Source: Streptomyces fragilis
GTDB lineage: Bacteria; Actinomycetota; Actinomycetes; Streptomycetales; Streptomycetaceae
DNA length: 64,000 nucleotides
Assembly (NCBI RefSeq): GCF_003112515.1
Contig: NZ_BEVZ01000006.1
Coordinates: 124,001 to 188,000, forward strand
Direction of reading: 5' to 3'
Within the stretch, counting starts at the first letter, position 1, and each line of letters begins with the position of its first letter. This document shows, piece after piece, positions 1-7,467 of this stretch. Made by a program: the position numbers and the translations under genes. The notes under the pieces were generated by a model. The model saw only the letters and a program-made list of their open reading frames with translations. It was not told the DNA's origin and did no database searches.

Positions 1-78
1 ATGAAGGCTCCCCACCTCGATCCCACGTTCCGACTGTGACCGGGACCACGCTACTGGCCGTCGCCGACAACACCCCGC

Positions 79-140
79 GCCCAGGGCTCAGGGATCGCGG
101 ATCAGGGCTCAGGGCTCAGGGCTCAGGGCTCAGGGCTCAG
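79..140. repeat. Heptamer tandem repeat at the 3' end of fahA
   Basis: TCAGGGC is repeated head to tail five times from 102 to 136, with a partial sixth copy to 140 and degenerate copies from about 79. The stop codon of the fumarylacetoacetase gene (137-139) lies in the last partial copy, so the array is in the 3' flank and does not change the protein. Confidence 0.85.
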
Positions 141-1333
141 GCGGCGGGCAGGATCCGCCCGGTGACCGGACCGAACCCGATCCGCGCCCCGCCCGCGCCC
201 GGCGCGGTGGCGGTGATGGTGACCTCGTCGCCGTCCTCCAGGAAGGTCCGCACCGTGCCGTCGGGCAGTTCGACGGGCTCCGCCCCGCCCCAGCTCAGCT
301 CCATCAGCGAGCCCCGCTGGTCCTCGCCGGGGCCGGAGACCGTCCCCGAGGCGTAGAAGTCGCCGGTCCGCAGGGAGGCTCCGTTGACCGTCATGTGGGC
401 CAGCATCTGGGCGGGCGTCCAGTACATGGCCGCGAACGGCAGGGTGGCGACCAGGTGTCCGTTGAGCCGGACCTCCAGGGTCAGGTCGAGCCCCCAGTCC
501 TCCTTCTCCACCAGGTAGGGGCGCAGCTCGTGCTCCCGGGCCGGCGGGGCGACCCTGGCCTCCTCCAGCGCCTCCAGCGGGACCACCCAGTGGCCGACGG
601 AGGTCGCGAACGACTTGCCCAGGAAGGGGCCGAGCGGCACGTACTCCCAGTTCTGGATGTCCCGCGCCGACCAGTCGTTGACCAGCGTGACCCCGAAGAC
701 GTGCTCGCGGAAGTCGTCCACCGGCACGGGGGTGCCGAGCGCGGACGGCGTGCCGACGACGAAGCCGACCTCCGCCTCGATGTCCAGCCGGACCGACGGG
801 CCGAAGCCCGGGAGCGCCCCCTCGCCGGAGGGCCGCTGCTGGCCGCTGGGGCGCACCACGGGCGTGCCGGAGGGCACCAGGGTCCCGGCACGGCCGTGGT
901 AGCCGATCGGCAGGTGCTTCCACTGCGGGGTGAGCGGGTCCGAGCCGGGGCGGAACATCCGGCCGATGTTGGCGGCGTGGTGCTCGGAGGCGTAGAAGTC
1001 GACGTAGTCGGCCGGTTCGAACGGCATGCCCAGCTCGACGGCGTCCAGCCGGTGCAGGTGGGGTTCCACGTCGGGCCGGTGCGCCTCGTCGGTCAGCAGG
1101 CGGACGACCGCGGCGCGCACCTCCTGCCAGCGGGCGCGGCCCTGGGCCATGAAGGGGTTGAGCGAGCCGTGCGCGAAGGTGTCGTCGGCGAGGACGGCGG
1201 CCAGGTCGAGGACGTGTGCGCCGATCGCGACGCCGACCCGCGCCCCGCCCCCGGCGGGGGTGAAGACGCCGTAGGGGAGGTTCTCCAGCGGGAAGGGGGA
1301 GCCGACGGGCACGGTGACCCAGGTGTGGTTCAT
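137..1333 (-). CDS. fahA: Fumarylacetoacetase
   Basis: 398-residue cytosolic enzyme that hydrolyses fumarylacetoacetate to fumarate and acetoacetate, the last step of homogentisate catabolism. The N-terminal SH3-like domain (about 1-120) precedes the FAH catalytic domain, which carries the family signatures DFYASEHHAANIGRMFR, the metal-binding ESP-equivalent DIEAEVGFVVG, NDWSARDIQNWEY and GKSFATS. Length matches bacterial and eukaryotic FAH. The ATG at 1333 overlaps the upstream stop as ATGA, so it is translationally coupled as the last gene of a three-gene operon with the conserved middle gene and hmgA. Expression probably follows the operator region upstream of hmgA. Confidence 0.95.
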   Translation of the reverse strand: MNHTWVTVPVGSPFPLENLPYGVFTPAGGGARVGVAIGAHVLDLAAVLADDTFAHGSLNPFMAQGRARWQEVRAAVVRLLTDEAHRPDVEPHLHRLDAVELGMPFEPADYVDFYASEHHAANIGRMFRPGSDPLTPQWKHLPIGYHGRAGTLVPSGTPVVRPSGQQRPSGEGALPGFGPSVRLDIEAEVGFVVGTPSALGTPVPVDDFREHVFGVTLVNDWSARDIQNWEYVPLGPFLGKSFATSVGHWVVPLEALEEARVAPPAREHELRPYLVEKEDWGLDLTLEVRLNGHLVATLPFAAMYWTPAQMLAHMTVNGASLRTGDFYASGTVSGPGEDQRGSLMELSWGGAEPVELPDGTVRTFLEDGDEVTITATAPGAGGARIGFGPVTGRILPAA

Positions 1334-2211
1334 GCGGGGTCCTTCGGGGTGTCGGGCGCGCCGAGCAGCAGGCGCGCCTGGTGGAGGGGGGCGGCGGTGG
1401 AGCAGGAGCCGTAGGAGACCAGCACCCGGCGGACGGCCGCGGCCTCCTCGGCGCCGGTCGCGGCGGCCGCCCGGGCCAGTTGGGCGGGATCGCGGATCTC
1501 CAGGGTCCGGCGCACGGCCGCCTGATCGCCGCCGCTCACCGCGGTCGCGGTGGCGAGCAGGAGGTTGAGGTAGCCGTGGTGGGTGAAGCCCGTCTCCGGC
1601 GAGGTGTGGCGGACGGCCTCGTGGAGACCGGCCGTGGCCTTGAAGGGCGTTCCCGTCCGCACGCAGGCGTGCAGGAAGGCGGCGACCTGGGTGGTGTCCG
1701 GGAACAGTTCGGCGCGCACGCCGCCGCAGCGGAGCTTGGCGCCCAGCGGCCGGACGCCGGAGCGGGCGGCCAGTTCGGCGAGCAGCGGGTGGGGGCGCGC
1801 CTGCGCGGACGGCTCCACGTAGAGGGGGACCTCGGCGGGGACGACGTCGACGGCGGCGAGCAGGGCGTCGAGCGCGGCCGCCTCGCCCTCGCCGTACGCG
1901 GCGAGCGGCGCCTCGACCAGGGCGATCCTCAGCCTGGGGTCGGCCAGGGCCCGGCGGCAGGCCCCGGTCAGGTCCTCGGCGTCCAGGTCGGCGATCAGGC
2001 CGAGCGTGAACACCTCGTCGTCGCGCAGGAGTCCGGCCAGTTCGTCCACCCGGGAGGCGGGGACCAGGAAGCGGTGCGTGTGCATCGTCTCCCCGGCCGC
2101 GAGGTCCGCACGGTGGCGGGCGACGGCCCGCTCCATGGGCAGGGCGGTCGGGGGGAAGAGACCGGCGTCGTCGACGAGGGCGCGCAGCAGTGCGGCGGTA
2201 CCGGTGCTCAC
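1330..2211 (-). CDS. Conserved protein of the homogentisate operon, unknown function
   Basis: 293-residue protein between hmgA and fahA, joined to both by 4-bp overlaps (GTGA at 2208-2211, ATGA at 1330-1333). It has no signal peptide or membrane segment. I see no named catalytic motif; it has a regular alpha/beta pattern with conserved-looking stretches such as HTHRFLVPASR, LGAKLRCGG and TGFTHHGYLNLLLA, which resemble a barrel-type enzyme. The pathway step between the two neighbours is maleylacetoacetate isomerisation, for which no glutathione transferase or mycothiol isomerase homologue is present here, so a role at that step is an attractive guess, not something the sequence proves. Confidence 0.8.
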   Translation of the reverse strand: MSTGTAALLRALVDDAGLFPPTALPMERAVARHRADLAAGETMHTHRFLVPASRVDELAGLLRDDEVFTLGLIADLDAEDLTGACRRALADPRLRIALVEAPLAAYGEGEAAALDALLAAVDVVPAEVPLYVEPSAQARPHPLLAELAARSGVRPLGAKLRCGGVRAELFPDTTQVAAFLHACVRTGTPFKATAGLHEAVRHTSPETGFTHHGYLNLLLATATAVSGGDQAAVRRTLEIRDPAQLARAAAATGAEEAAAVRRVLVSYGSCSTAAPLHQARLLLGAPDTPKDPA

Positions 2212-3407
2212 GCGCGCCGCCCTCCGGACCAGCTCCAGGCGTAGACGCCGTCGTCGCAGGCCTGGCCACCCTCGCCGAGCTCCAGCGGGCGGAAGGTGTC
2301 GACCATGACGGCGAGTTCGTCGAAGAACTCGGCGCCGATGGACCGCTCGTAGGCGCCGGGCTGCGGTCCGTGGGTGTGGCCGCCGGGATGGAGGGAGACC
2401 GATCCCTGGCCGATGCCGGAGCCCTTGCGCGCCTCGTAGTCGCCGCCGCAGTAGAACATGACCTCGTCGGAGTCGACGTTGGAGTGGTAGTAGGGCACCG
2501 GGATCGACAGCGGGTGGTAGTCCACCTTGCGCGGCACGAAGTTGCAGATGACGAAGTTGTCGCCCTCGAAGACCTGGTGGACCGGCGGCGGCTGGTGGAC
2601 CCGGCCCGTGATCGGCTCGTAGTCCTCGATGTTGAAGGTGTACGGGTACAGGCAGCCGTCCCAGCCGATCACGTCGAAGGGGTGGCGCGCCTGCAGGAAG
2701 CGGGTGCCGACGATTCCGCCGCCCGCGCCGCGGTGCTTGACCAGCACCTCGACGTCCGTGCCCTCCTCGAGCAGCAGCTCGGTGGGGCCGTGCAGGTCCC
2801 GCTCGCAGTAGGGGGCGTGCTCCAGGAGCTGGCCGTAGCGGGACAGGTAGCGCTTCGGCGGGGCGATGTGGCTGTTGGCCTCCACGCAGTAGGCGCGCAG
2901 CGGGCCGTCGCCCCCGGGGATCCAGCGGTGCGTGGTGGCGCGCGGGATCAGCACGTAGTCGCCGGCCCGGGCGGTCAGCGTCCCGAAGACGGTCTCCACG
3001 CGGGCCGAGCCGGACTCCACGTACACGCACTCGTCCCCGACGCCGTTGCGGTACAGCGGGGACGCGGTGCCGGCCACCACGTAGGAGATGCGCACGTCGG
3101 CGTTGCCGAGGACCAGGCGGCGTCCGGTGACGACGTCGGCGTCCTGCCACGCGTCGTCCTTGAACAGTTCGTGCAGCTTCAGGTGGCGCGGGCGCATCGG
3201 GTGGTTGGGCACCGTGCGGGTGTCCGGCAGCTCCCAGATCTCGGATCCGGTGATCGCGGACGGGATGTGGCGGTGGTAGAGCAGCGAGGAGTCGGAGGAG
3301 AAGCCCTCCTCCCCCATCAGCTCCTCGTAGGCGAGCGCCTCGCCGTCGTACCGGAACTGGGTGTGCCGCTTGGGCGGCACGACGCCCAGGGAGCGGTAGT
3401 GGGCCAT
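2208..3407 (-). CDS. hmgA: Homogentisate 1,2-dioxygenase
   Basis: 399-residue non-heme Fe(II) dioxygenase that opens the ring of homogentisate to maleylacetoacetate in tyrosine and phenylalanine degradation. The cupin-type C-terminal half contains the metal-ligand region seen in the family: HPGGHTHGPQPGAYE supplies histidines, preceded by SDEVMFYCGGDYEARKG. The N-terminal cupin is also present. ATG at 3407 is chosen because a perfect AAGGAGG ribosome site lies 7 bases upstream and the start MAHYRSLG fits the family, while the open frame extends further without such support. First gene of the operon; divergent from an IclR regulator. Confidence 0.96.
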   Translation of the reverse strand: MAHYRSLGVVPPKRHTQFRYDGEALAYEELMGEEGFSSDSSLLYHRHIPSAITGSEIWELPDTRTVPNHPMRPRHLKLHELFKDDAWQDADVVTGRRLVLGNADVRISYVVAGTASPLYRNGVGDECVYVESGSARVETVFGTLTARAGDYVLIPRATTHRWIPGGDGPLRAYCVEANSHIAPPKRYLSRYGQLLEHAPYCERDLHGPTELLLEEGTDVEVLVKHRGAGGGIVGTRFLQARHPFDVIGWDGCLYPYTFNIEDYEPITGRVHQPPPVHQVFEGDNFVICNFVPRKVDYHPLSIPVPYYHSNVDSDEVMFYCGGDYEARKGSGIGQGSVSLHPGGHTHGPQPGAYERSIGAEFFDELAVMVDTFRPLELGEGGQACDDGVYAWSWSGGRRA

Positions 3408-3545
3408 GTCCGGCCTCCTTCGGTCGGTTCTGGGTGGGCGGTCATCGGCGCGTGGCGCCCAGGGCGTCGTGCGGCGCGGCCGGGTGCGCGCGCATCCCCG
3501 TGACGCGGGGGCAGACACGCCGCTCCTGGCATGTCACACTCCTCT

Positions 3546-3586
3546 CGTCGCAGATAGCGAGACACCCTGTCGCGAATACCGCGACA
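3546..3586. promoter_or_regulatory. Two tandem operator-like palindromes in the hmgA/iclR divergent region
   Basis: TGTCGCGAATACCGCGACA (3568-3586) is a perfect 7-bp inverted repeat with a 5-bp spacer. A related 19-mer CGTCGCAGATAGCGAGACA (3546-3564) matches it at 13 positions and keeps TCGC-N5-GCGA. The centres are 22 bp apart, two helical turns. This is the only palindromic pair in the 330-bp divergent region and is the likely binding site of the adjacent IclR-type regulator (inference). Confidence 0.7.
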
Positions 3587-3737
3587 ACACCTTGCAACAT
3601 CTCCGCACCGGGCGCCTCCGGTCAAGATGTGTGCGGCAGATTTCCGCCACCGGACGGCACCCGGCGCCACCGGAGGCCGCCGGAAGCCGGTGCCTGGACG
3701 GCATCGCGGGACGACGCGGCCGGACGAAGGGAGAGGC

Positions 3738-4454
3738 ATGGCCACCGACGGCTCACAGACACTCGAACGCGGACTGACCGCGCTCCGCCTGATCGCCGGC
3801 CGGCCGGAAGGGCTGACGGCGGGCGAGGTGGCGTCCGAGCTGGGGGTGCACCGCTCGATCGCCTACCGGCTGCTGGCCGCGCTGGTGCGCCAGGGCTTCG
3901 CCCACAGGGACGGGACCGGCCGGCACCGTCCGGGCGTCGCCTTCTACACGCTGGCGGAACTGGCCCGGCCCCCGCTGCTCGACGCGGCGCGCCCGGTGCT
4001 GCACGACTTGGCGGCGCACCTCGGGGTCACGGCCTGCCTGGTGGTGGCCGAGGCGGGCCAGGCGGTGGCCGTTGCCGTGGTGGAGCCGCCCGGGGCCGGC
4101 CCTCGCCTGTCGTACCGGGTCGGCAGCAGGGACCCGCTGGAACGCGGGGCGGGCGGACTGGCCCTGCTGGCCGCACGGCCGCCCGCCGAGGGCGAACCGG
4201 GCCGGGTCGCGGAGGTCCGCTCCCGCGGGTACGCGGCCACCGGCGAGGAGCTGATCCCCGGCGTCTTCGGCGTCGCCGCCCCGGTGGGCCGGGCGGTCGG
4301 CGAGGAGCCCGCCGCCGTCACGGTGCTGACCCACCGCAAGGAGCTCGCCGACGGGGCCGTCGGCGCCGTCCTCGAGGCCGCCGCGCGCCTGGCCGGCACC
4401 CGTGCGACGCCGCCCGTCACGGATGCGGGCACCGCGGGCCCCGGGCGGGAGTGA
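3738..4454 (+). CDS. IclR-family transcriptional regulator
   Basis: 238-residue regulator. Residues about 5-65 form the winged helix-turn-helix (LTAGEVASELGVHRSIAYRLLAALVRQGF), followed by a shortened IclR ligand-binding domain ending near residue 225. ATG at 3738 follows a GAAGGGAGAGG ribosome site. It is divergent from the homogentisate operon and shares a 330-bp region with two tandem palindromes, so it most likely represses hmgA and its own gene, with homogentisate or a related aromatic acid as inducer. The effector is inferred from context. The protein is slightly shorter than the usual 250-260 residues of IclR proteins. Confidence 0.85.
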   Translation: MATDGSQTLERGLTALRLIAGRPEGLTAGEVASELGVHRSIAYRLLAALVRQGFAHRDGTGRHRPGVAFYTLAELARPPLLDAARPVLHDLAAHLGVTACLVVAEAGQAVAVAVVEPPGAGPRLSYRVGSRDPLERGAGGLALLAARPPAEGEPGRVAEVRSRGYAATGEELIPGVFGVAAPVGRAVGEEPAAVTVLTHRKELADGAVGAVLEAAARLAGTRATPPVTDAGTAGPGRE

Positions 4455-4610
4455 TCGATCACCTGGGCCGGCGCCGTGAGCGCCCCCGCCGCGCACCCGC
4501 CCGGCGAGGAGTCCGGCCCCCGGCCGTGGCCGGCCGCCGGGGCGCCGCCGGCGCGGGGCGGGACCCGGCCGTGACCCGGCGGCGGCCGGTGAAGGACGGG
4601 GGCCGTCGCC

Positions 4611-5237
4611 TCACCCGCGGCGTCCGGAGGCCATCACCAGCGTCCACCAGGGTCCGCCGCGCCCCCGTACCACGCCGACACCGGCGTGGGTGTACCGGCA
4701 GTTGAGGATGACGGCCCGGTGCGGGGCGCTGCGCATCCACGACCTCACCGCCTGACGCGGCCCGGCCGGGCCGGCGACGACATTCTCGCCCACCGGCCCC
4801 GGGCGGTACCCGGTGGCCTGGACCCGCCCCCAGGGGGAGCTGCCGTCGCGACCCCGGTGGCTCAGCCGGCCGATGCGGGACAGGTAGGCACTGTGACCCC
4901 GGGCCGCCCGGTGCAGGGCCCGGCGGCCCGCGACGGGCGGGCACCCGGCCCGGGCGCGGTGCCGGTTGACGGCGGACAGGACGCGCGAGCGCGCCGACGC
5001 CCTTCCCGGCGACTGCGGGTGCGGACGCCAGGGAGCGATGCCCTCGCCGGGCCGGCGCGGGCGTCCGTGTTCGCCCCCGAGGAGCCAGGGGACCGGCTGG
5101 TGAGGGGTCCAGAACTGCTCATGACGGGGAGGGGGAGGCTCCGCCACGGGCTGCCCCGCCCAGGACGGCGTCGCCATGAGGGCCGCCATCGCCAGGGCGA
5201 TCCGCACCGTCGCTCCCGCTCTGCGCAGCCCGACCAT
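4611..5237 (-). CDS. Secreted CAP/SCP-domain protein
   Basis: 208 residues. A Sec signal peptide (about 1-28, cleavage near SWAGQ) is followed by a proline-rich linker (30-80) and a C-terminal CAP (SCP/PR-1) domain from about 82. Family landmarks are visible: VNRHRARAGCPP, the histidine in LSHRGRDGSSPWGR, GENVVAG, and the closing WMRSAPHRAVILNCRYTHAGVGV. Bacterial CAP proteins are extracellular; their biochemical role is mostly unsettled. ATG at 5237 has AAAGGGG 7 bases upstream. Convergent with the IclR gene; the 156-bp gap between them (4455-4610) contains GC-rich dyads likely to act in termination. Confidence 0.85.
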   Translation of the reverse strand: MVGLRRAGATVRIALAMAALMATPSWAGQPVAEPPPPRHEQFWTPHQPVPWLLGGEHGRPRRPGEGIAPWRPHPQSPGRASARSRVLSAVNRHRARAGCPPVAGRRALHRAARGHSAYLSRIGRLSHRGRDGSSPWGRVQATGYRPGPVGENVVAGPAGPRQAVRSWMRSAPHRAVILNCRYTHAGVGVVRGRGGPWWTLVMASGRRG

Positions 5238-5494
5238 TTCATCCCCTTTCGCAAGCATTGTTCCTCTCGCGCATTTTGGCACGCGGCGCCCGACGTGATC
5301 CGCATCGGCCCGCACCCGTTTCGCGTGCGTACACGTGGCCGTCGAGGACGGAGATTCTCGGCGTTTCGGGCAAGAGGTACAAACAGTATGTATACGAACG
5401 AATGCGTACGGACATGTGTGCGACCCGGGCATGACGCGGGTACTCGGGGCGTCGACCACGGGTCCGCCCGGAACCGTCGGGAGGAGAAGCGACC

Positions 5495-5959
5495 ATGACC
5501 ACACTCGACTTCCACCGCCATCGCTCCAACGGGCACCGCACCGATACCCACGGCTCGCCGGCCGGCACCGCCGACGCGCACGCGTCGGTGGGACAGCTGG
5601 TGCAGCAGGCCTCACGACAGCTCACCGACCTGGTGCGGGCCGAAATGCGGCTGGCGCAGACCGAGATGACCCAGAAGGGCAAGCGGTTCGGCACCGGCGG
5701 AGGCATGCTCGCGGCGGCAGGGATATTCGGGTTCCTGGCACTGGCCACGCTGGTGACGGCCGCCATCGCCGCGATCGCCATGGAGCTCCCGCTCTGGGCG
5801 TCGGCACTGATCATCGCGGGCGCGCTGCTGCTGGTCACCGCGGTGATGGCACTGGTGGGCAGGACGATGATCCGCAAGGCGACCCCGGCGGCACCACGCC
5901 GGACGATGGCGAGCATGCGCACCGACGTGGCCGAGATCAAGGAGAGGACCCGGCGATGA
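5495..5959 (+). CDS. Holin-X (DUF1469) family membrane protein
   Basis: 154-residue protein of the actinobacterial Holin-X family (often called phage holin family, but not shown to be a holin). The N-terminus is hydrophilic; residues about 31-65 form a helix (LVQQASRQLTDLVRAEMRLA), then two transmembrane helices at about 70-95 and 100-122, then a basic C-terminal tail. ATG at 5495 has GGGAGGAGAAG just upstream. It overlaps the DUF3618 gene by ATGA, and this pairing recurs in actinobacteria, suggesting a joint envelope or stress role. The upstream region has an AT-richer pocket (5375-5405) suitable for a promoter. Confidence 0.85.
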   Translation: MTTLDFHRHRSNGHRTDTHGSPAGTADAHASVGQLVQQASRQLTDLVRAEMRLAQTEMTQKGKRFGTGGGMLAAAGIFGFLALATLVTAAIAAIAMELPLWASALIIAGALLLVTAVMALVGRTMIRKATPAAPRRTMASMRTDVAEIKERTRR

Positions 5960-6888
5960 GCAATACGCACACCCATCACCACACCCACGCGGGGCCTCAT
6001 GGCCCGCACTGCGAGGACGAACTCCGCCGGGACGTCGAGGTGAAGCGGGAGGAGCTCGGCCACACGGTCGAGGAACTGGCCTCCCGCGCCGATGTGAAGG
6101 CTCGCGCCCGGTCGAAGCTGCGGGAGACGAAGGAGCAGGCCGAGGCCCGGCGGGCCGACCTGAAGAACCGTGCCGCCCAGGCGAAGCACCGGGTGACGAG
6201 CGGATCCGCCTCCGAGGAGGAGCCGACCGCGCACCGGCCCGTGATGCCCCCGGCCCCGGGAACCTCCGGCATGACGGACACGGGCGCCTACCGTGTGGAC
6301 CAGAAGGAGGAGGGCTCCGGCAGCCGCATGCCGTGGATCGCCGCGGGTGGTGCTGCGGCGCTGGCCGCCTGCGCGGCCGGCGTGATGCTCCGCAAGGGCG
6401 GTCACTCCTCCATGGGCGGGCGCCACATGAGCCGTCCCACCATGGGCGGCCACACCATGGGCCGTCACGCCATGGGCAGCCACACCATGGGTTCGCTCGG
6501 CATGAGGTCGATGGCCTCCATGGGCGCCTTGAAGGGCGGCGGGGAGTTGCTGAAGGGCCGCTCGACGCCGGCCGGCCGGATGCACCGTCCCGGCGGCCAC
6601 GGCGGCGTGACCGGCGGATCGGCGATGCGCGGCATGGCCCTGAAGAAGGGGGCCGCCATGGCCGGCGGCGCGCCGGCGATGGGCGCGAAGGTCGCCCGTC
6701 AGGGAATGCTCAAGGCGAGCACGCTCAAGCAGGTCGGGTCCTCCCGGAGCGGCGGGCACGTCACCGCGGGCGGACTCACGCACGCCCTGGCCCACGCGGT
6801 GACCCCCGACCAGGGCATGGGCCACCGGCTGGAGCACGCCATGGGGCGTGGCCATCACCATCACGGGCCCACGGGCCTGTGGCACTGA
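5956..6888 (+). CDS. DUF3618 protein with Met/His-rich segment
   Basis: 310 residues. N-terminus HTHHHTHAGPHGPH is followed by the DUF3618 helix (DELRRDVEVKREELGHTVEE, near 24-43) and a coiled segment of K/R/E/A (50-85). A single hydrophobic helix lies at about 118-138. After it comes an unusual Gly/Met/His-rich stretch (about 143-190) with repeats such as GGRHMSRPTMGGHTMGRHAM, and the C-terminus ends GRGHHHHGPTGLWH. Coupled by ATGA to the Holin-X gene. The Met/His composition suggests metal contact, which is inference. Most DUF3618 proteins are shorter. Confidence 0.8.
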   Translation: MSNTHTHHHTHAGPHGPHCEDELRRDVEVKREELGHTVEELASRADVKARARSKLRETKEQAEARRADLKNRAAQAKHRVTSGSASEEEPTAHRPVMPPAPGTSGMTDTGAYRVDQKEEGSGSRMPWIAAGGAAALAACAAGVMLRKGGHSSMGGRHMSRPTMGGHTMGRHAMGSHTMGSLGMRSMASMGALKGGGELLKGRSTPAGRMHRPGGHGGVTGGSAMRGMALKKGAAMAGGAPAMGAKVARQGMLKASTLKQVGSSRSGGHVTAGGLTHALAHAVTPDQGMGHRLEHAMGRGHHHHGPTGLWH

Positions 6889-6912
6889 CACCGCGTCCGG
6901 AAGGAGGCGACC

Positions 6913-7398
6913 ATGACGGTCCGGCCCACGACATCCGCCCTGCTGGCGGCGGCCGTCGGCGCGGCGCTGGGGGCGCGCAGGTCCGCGGCGCGGCGGGCCG
7001 CCCGGTACGAGGCGAGCGCCGCCCGCGCACCGTGGCGTCGCAGTGCTCCCGACGGCCCCGTGGGCCGTACGACCGGCCGGTCCACGATGGCGGCACACCC
7101 CGGGAACGATCCCCGGGCCGGTACCGGGCCGGACGACCGGACCCACGATCGGACCGACGACCGGACCGCCGACCGGGCTGATCTCCGTGACGACGACCGT
7201 ACCGGTCCCGAGGCCCGTCCCCCGGCGGCTCCACCGGCCGTCCCCCCGGCCGCTCCCCTCGGCTCCCCGCCCGCCCCGCCCGCCCCCGTCGGCACGGCGG
7301 CGCCCGACGCCCGGCCGGAGGCGCAGACGATGGAGGAGGTGGGCCGGGACCTGCGGCGTTACTGGGACCGGATCCGGCCCCTGTATCCGGGCGAGTGA
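6913..7398 (+). CDS. Low-complexity hypothetical protein
   Basis: 161 residues, third gene of the Holin-X/DUF3618 operon (24-bp gap, AAGGAGG upstream of ATG at 6913). It has a short hydrophobic N-terminal segment (LLAAAVGAALGA), an Arg/Ala region, a repeat-like stretch near 73-95 built from DDRT units (DDRTHDRTDDRTADRAD), a proline-rich linker, and a conserved-looking C-terminus MEEVGRDLRRYWDRIRPLYP. I do not recognise a family. The C-terminal helix is the only part that looks folded. The stop codon lies in a hairpin. Confidence 0.65.
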   Translation: MTVRPTTSALLAAAVGAALGARRSAARRAARYEASAARAPWRRSAPDGPVGRTTGRSTMAAHPGNDPRAGTGPDDRTHDRTDDRTADRADLRDDDRTGPEARPPAAPPAVPPAAPLGSPPAPPAPVGTAAPDARPEAQTMEEVGRDLRRYWDRIRPLYPGE

Positions 7399-7414
7399 CC
7401 CTCGCGGGGGTCAC
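7395..7414. terminator. Hairpin at the end of the DUF3618 operon
   Basis: GTGACCC and GGGTCAC form a 7-bp stem with a 6-base loop. It includes the stop codon of the low-complexity gene and lies just before the stronger hairpin at 7424-7467. Confidence 0.55.
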
Positions 7415-7423
7415 CCGGACTCC

Positions 7424-7467
7424 GTGACGGCCGTGAAGGGGTCATCGGACCCCTTCACGGTCGTCAC
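7424..7467. terminator. Bidirectional terminator between convergent genes
   Basis: 20-base arms (GTGACGGCCGTGAAGGGGTC and its complement) pair across an ATCG loop with a single G-T pair. The ctaD stop codon (7442-7444) sits at the top of the stem. The position between two convergent genes indicates factor-independent termination in both directions; no long T tract is present, as usual in Streptomyces. Confidence 0.85.

Noticed and set aside
1..39. Short frame ATG to TGA at the left edge
   Set aside because: 12 codons with atypical codon use (GCT, GAT, CGA) and no context; could be the tail of a gene outside the window, but cannot be supported.
5495..5959. Phage holin / prophage remnant
   Set aside because: Holin-X is an actinobacterial membrane family; no phage genes, integrase or attachment sites nearby.
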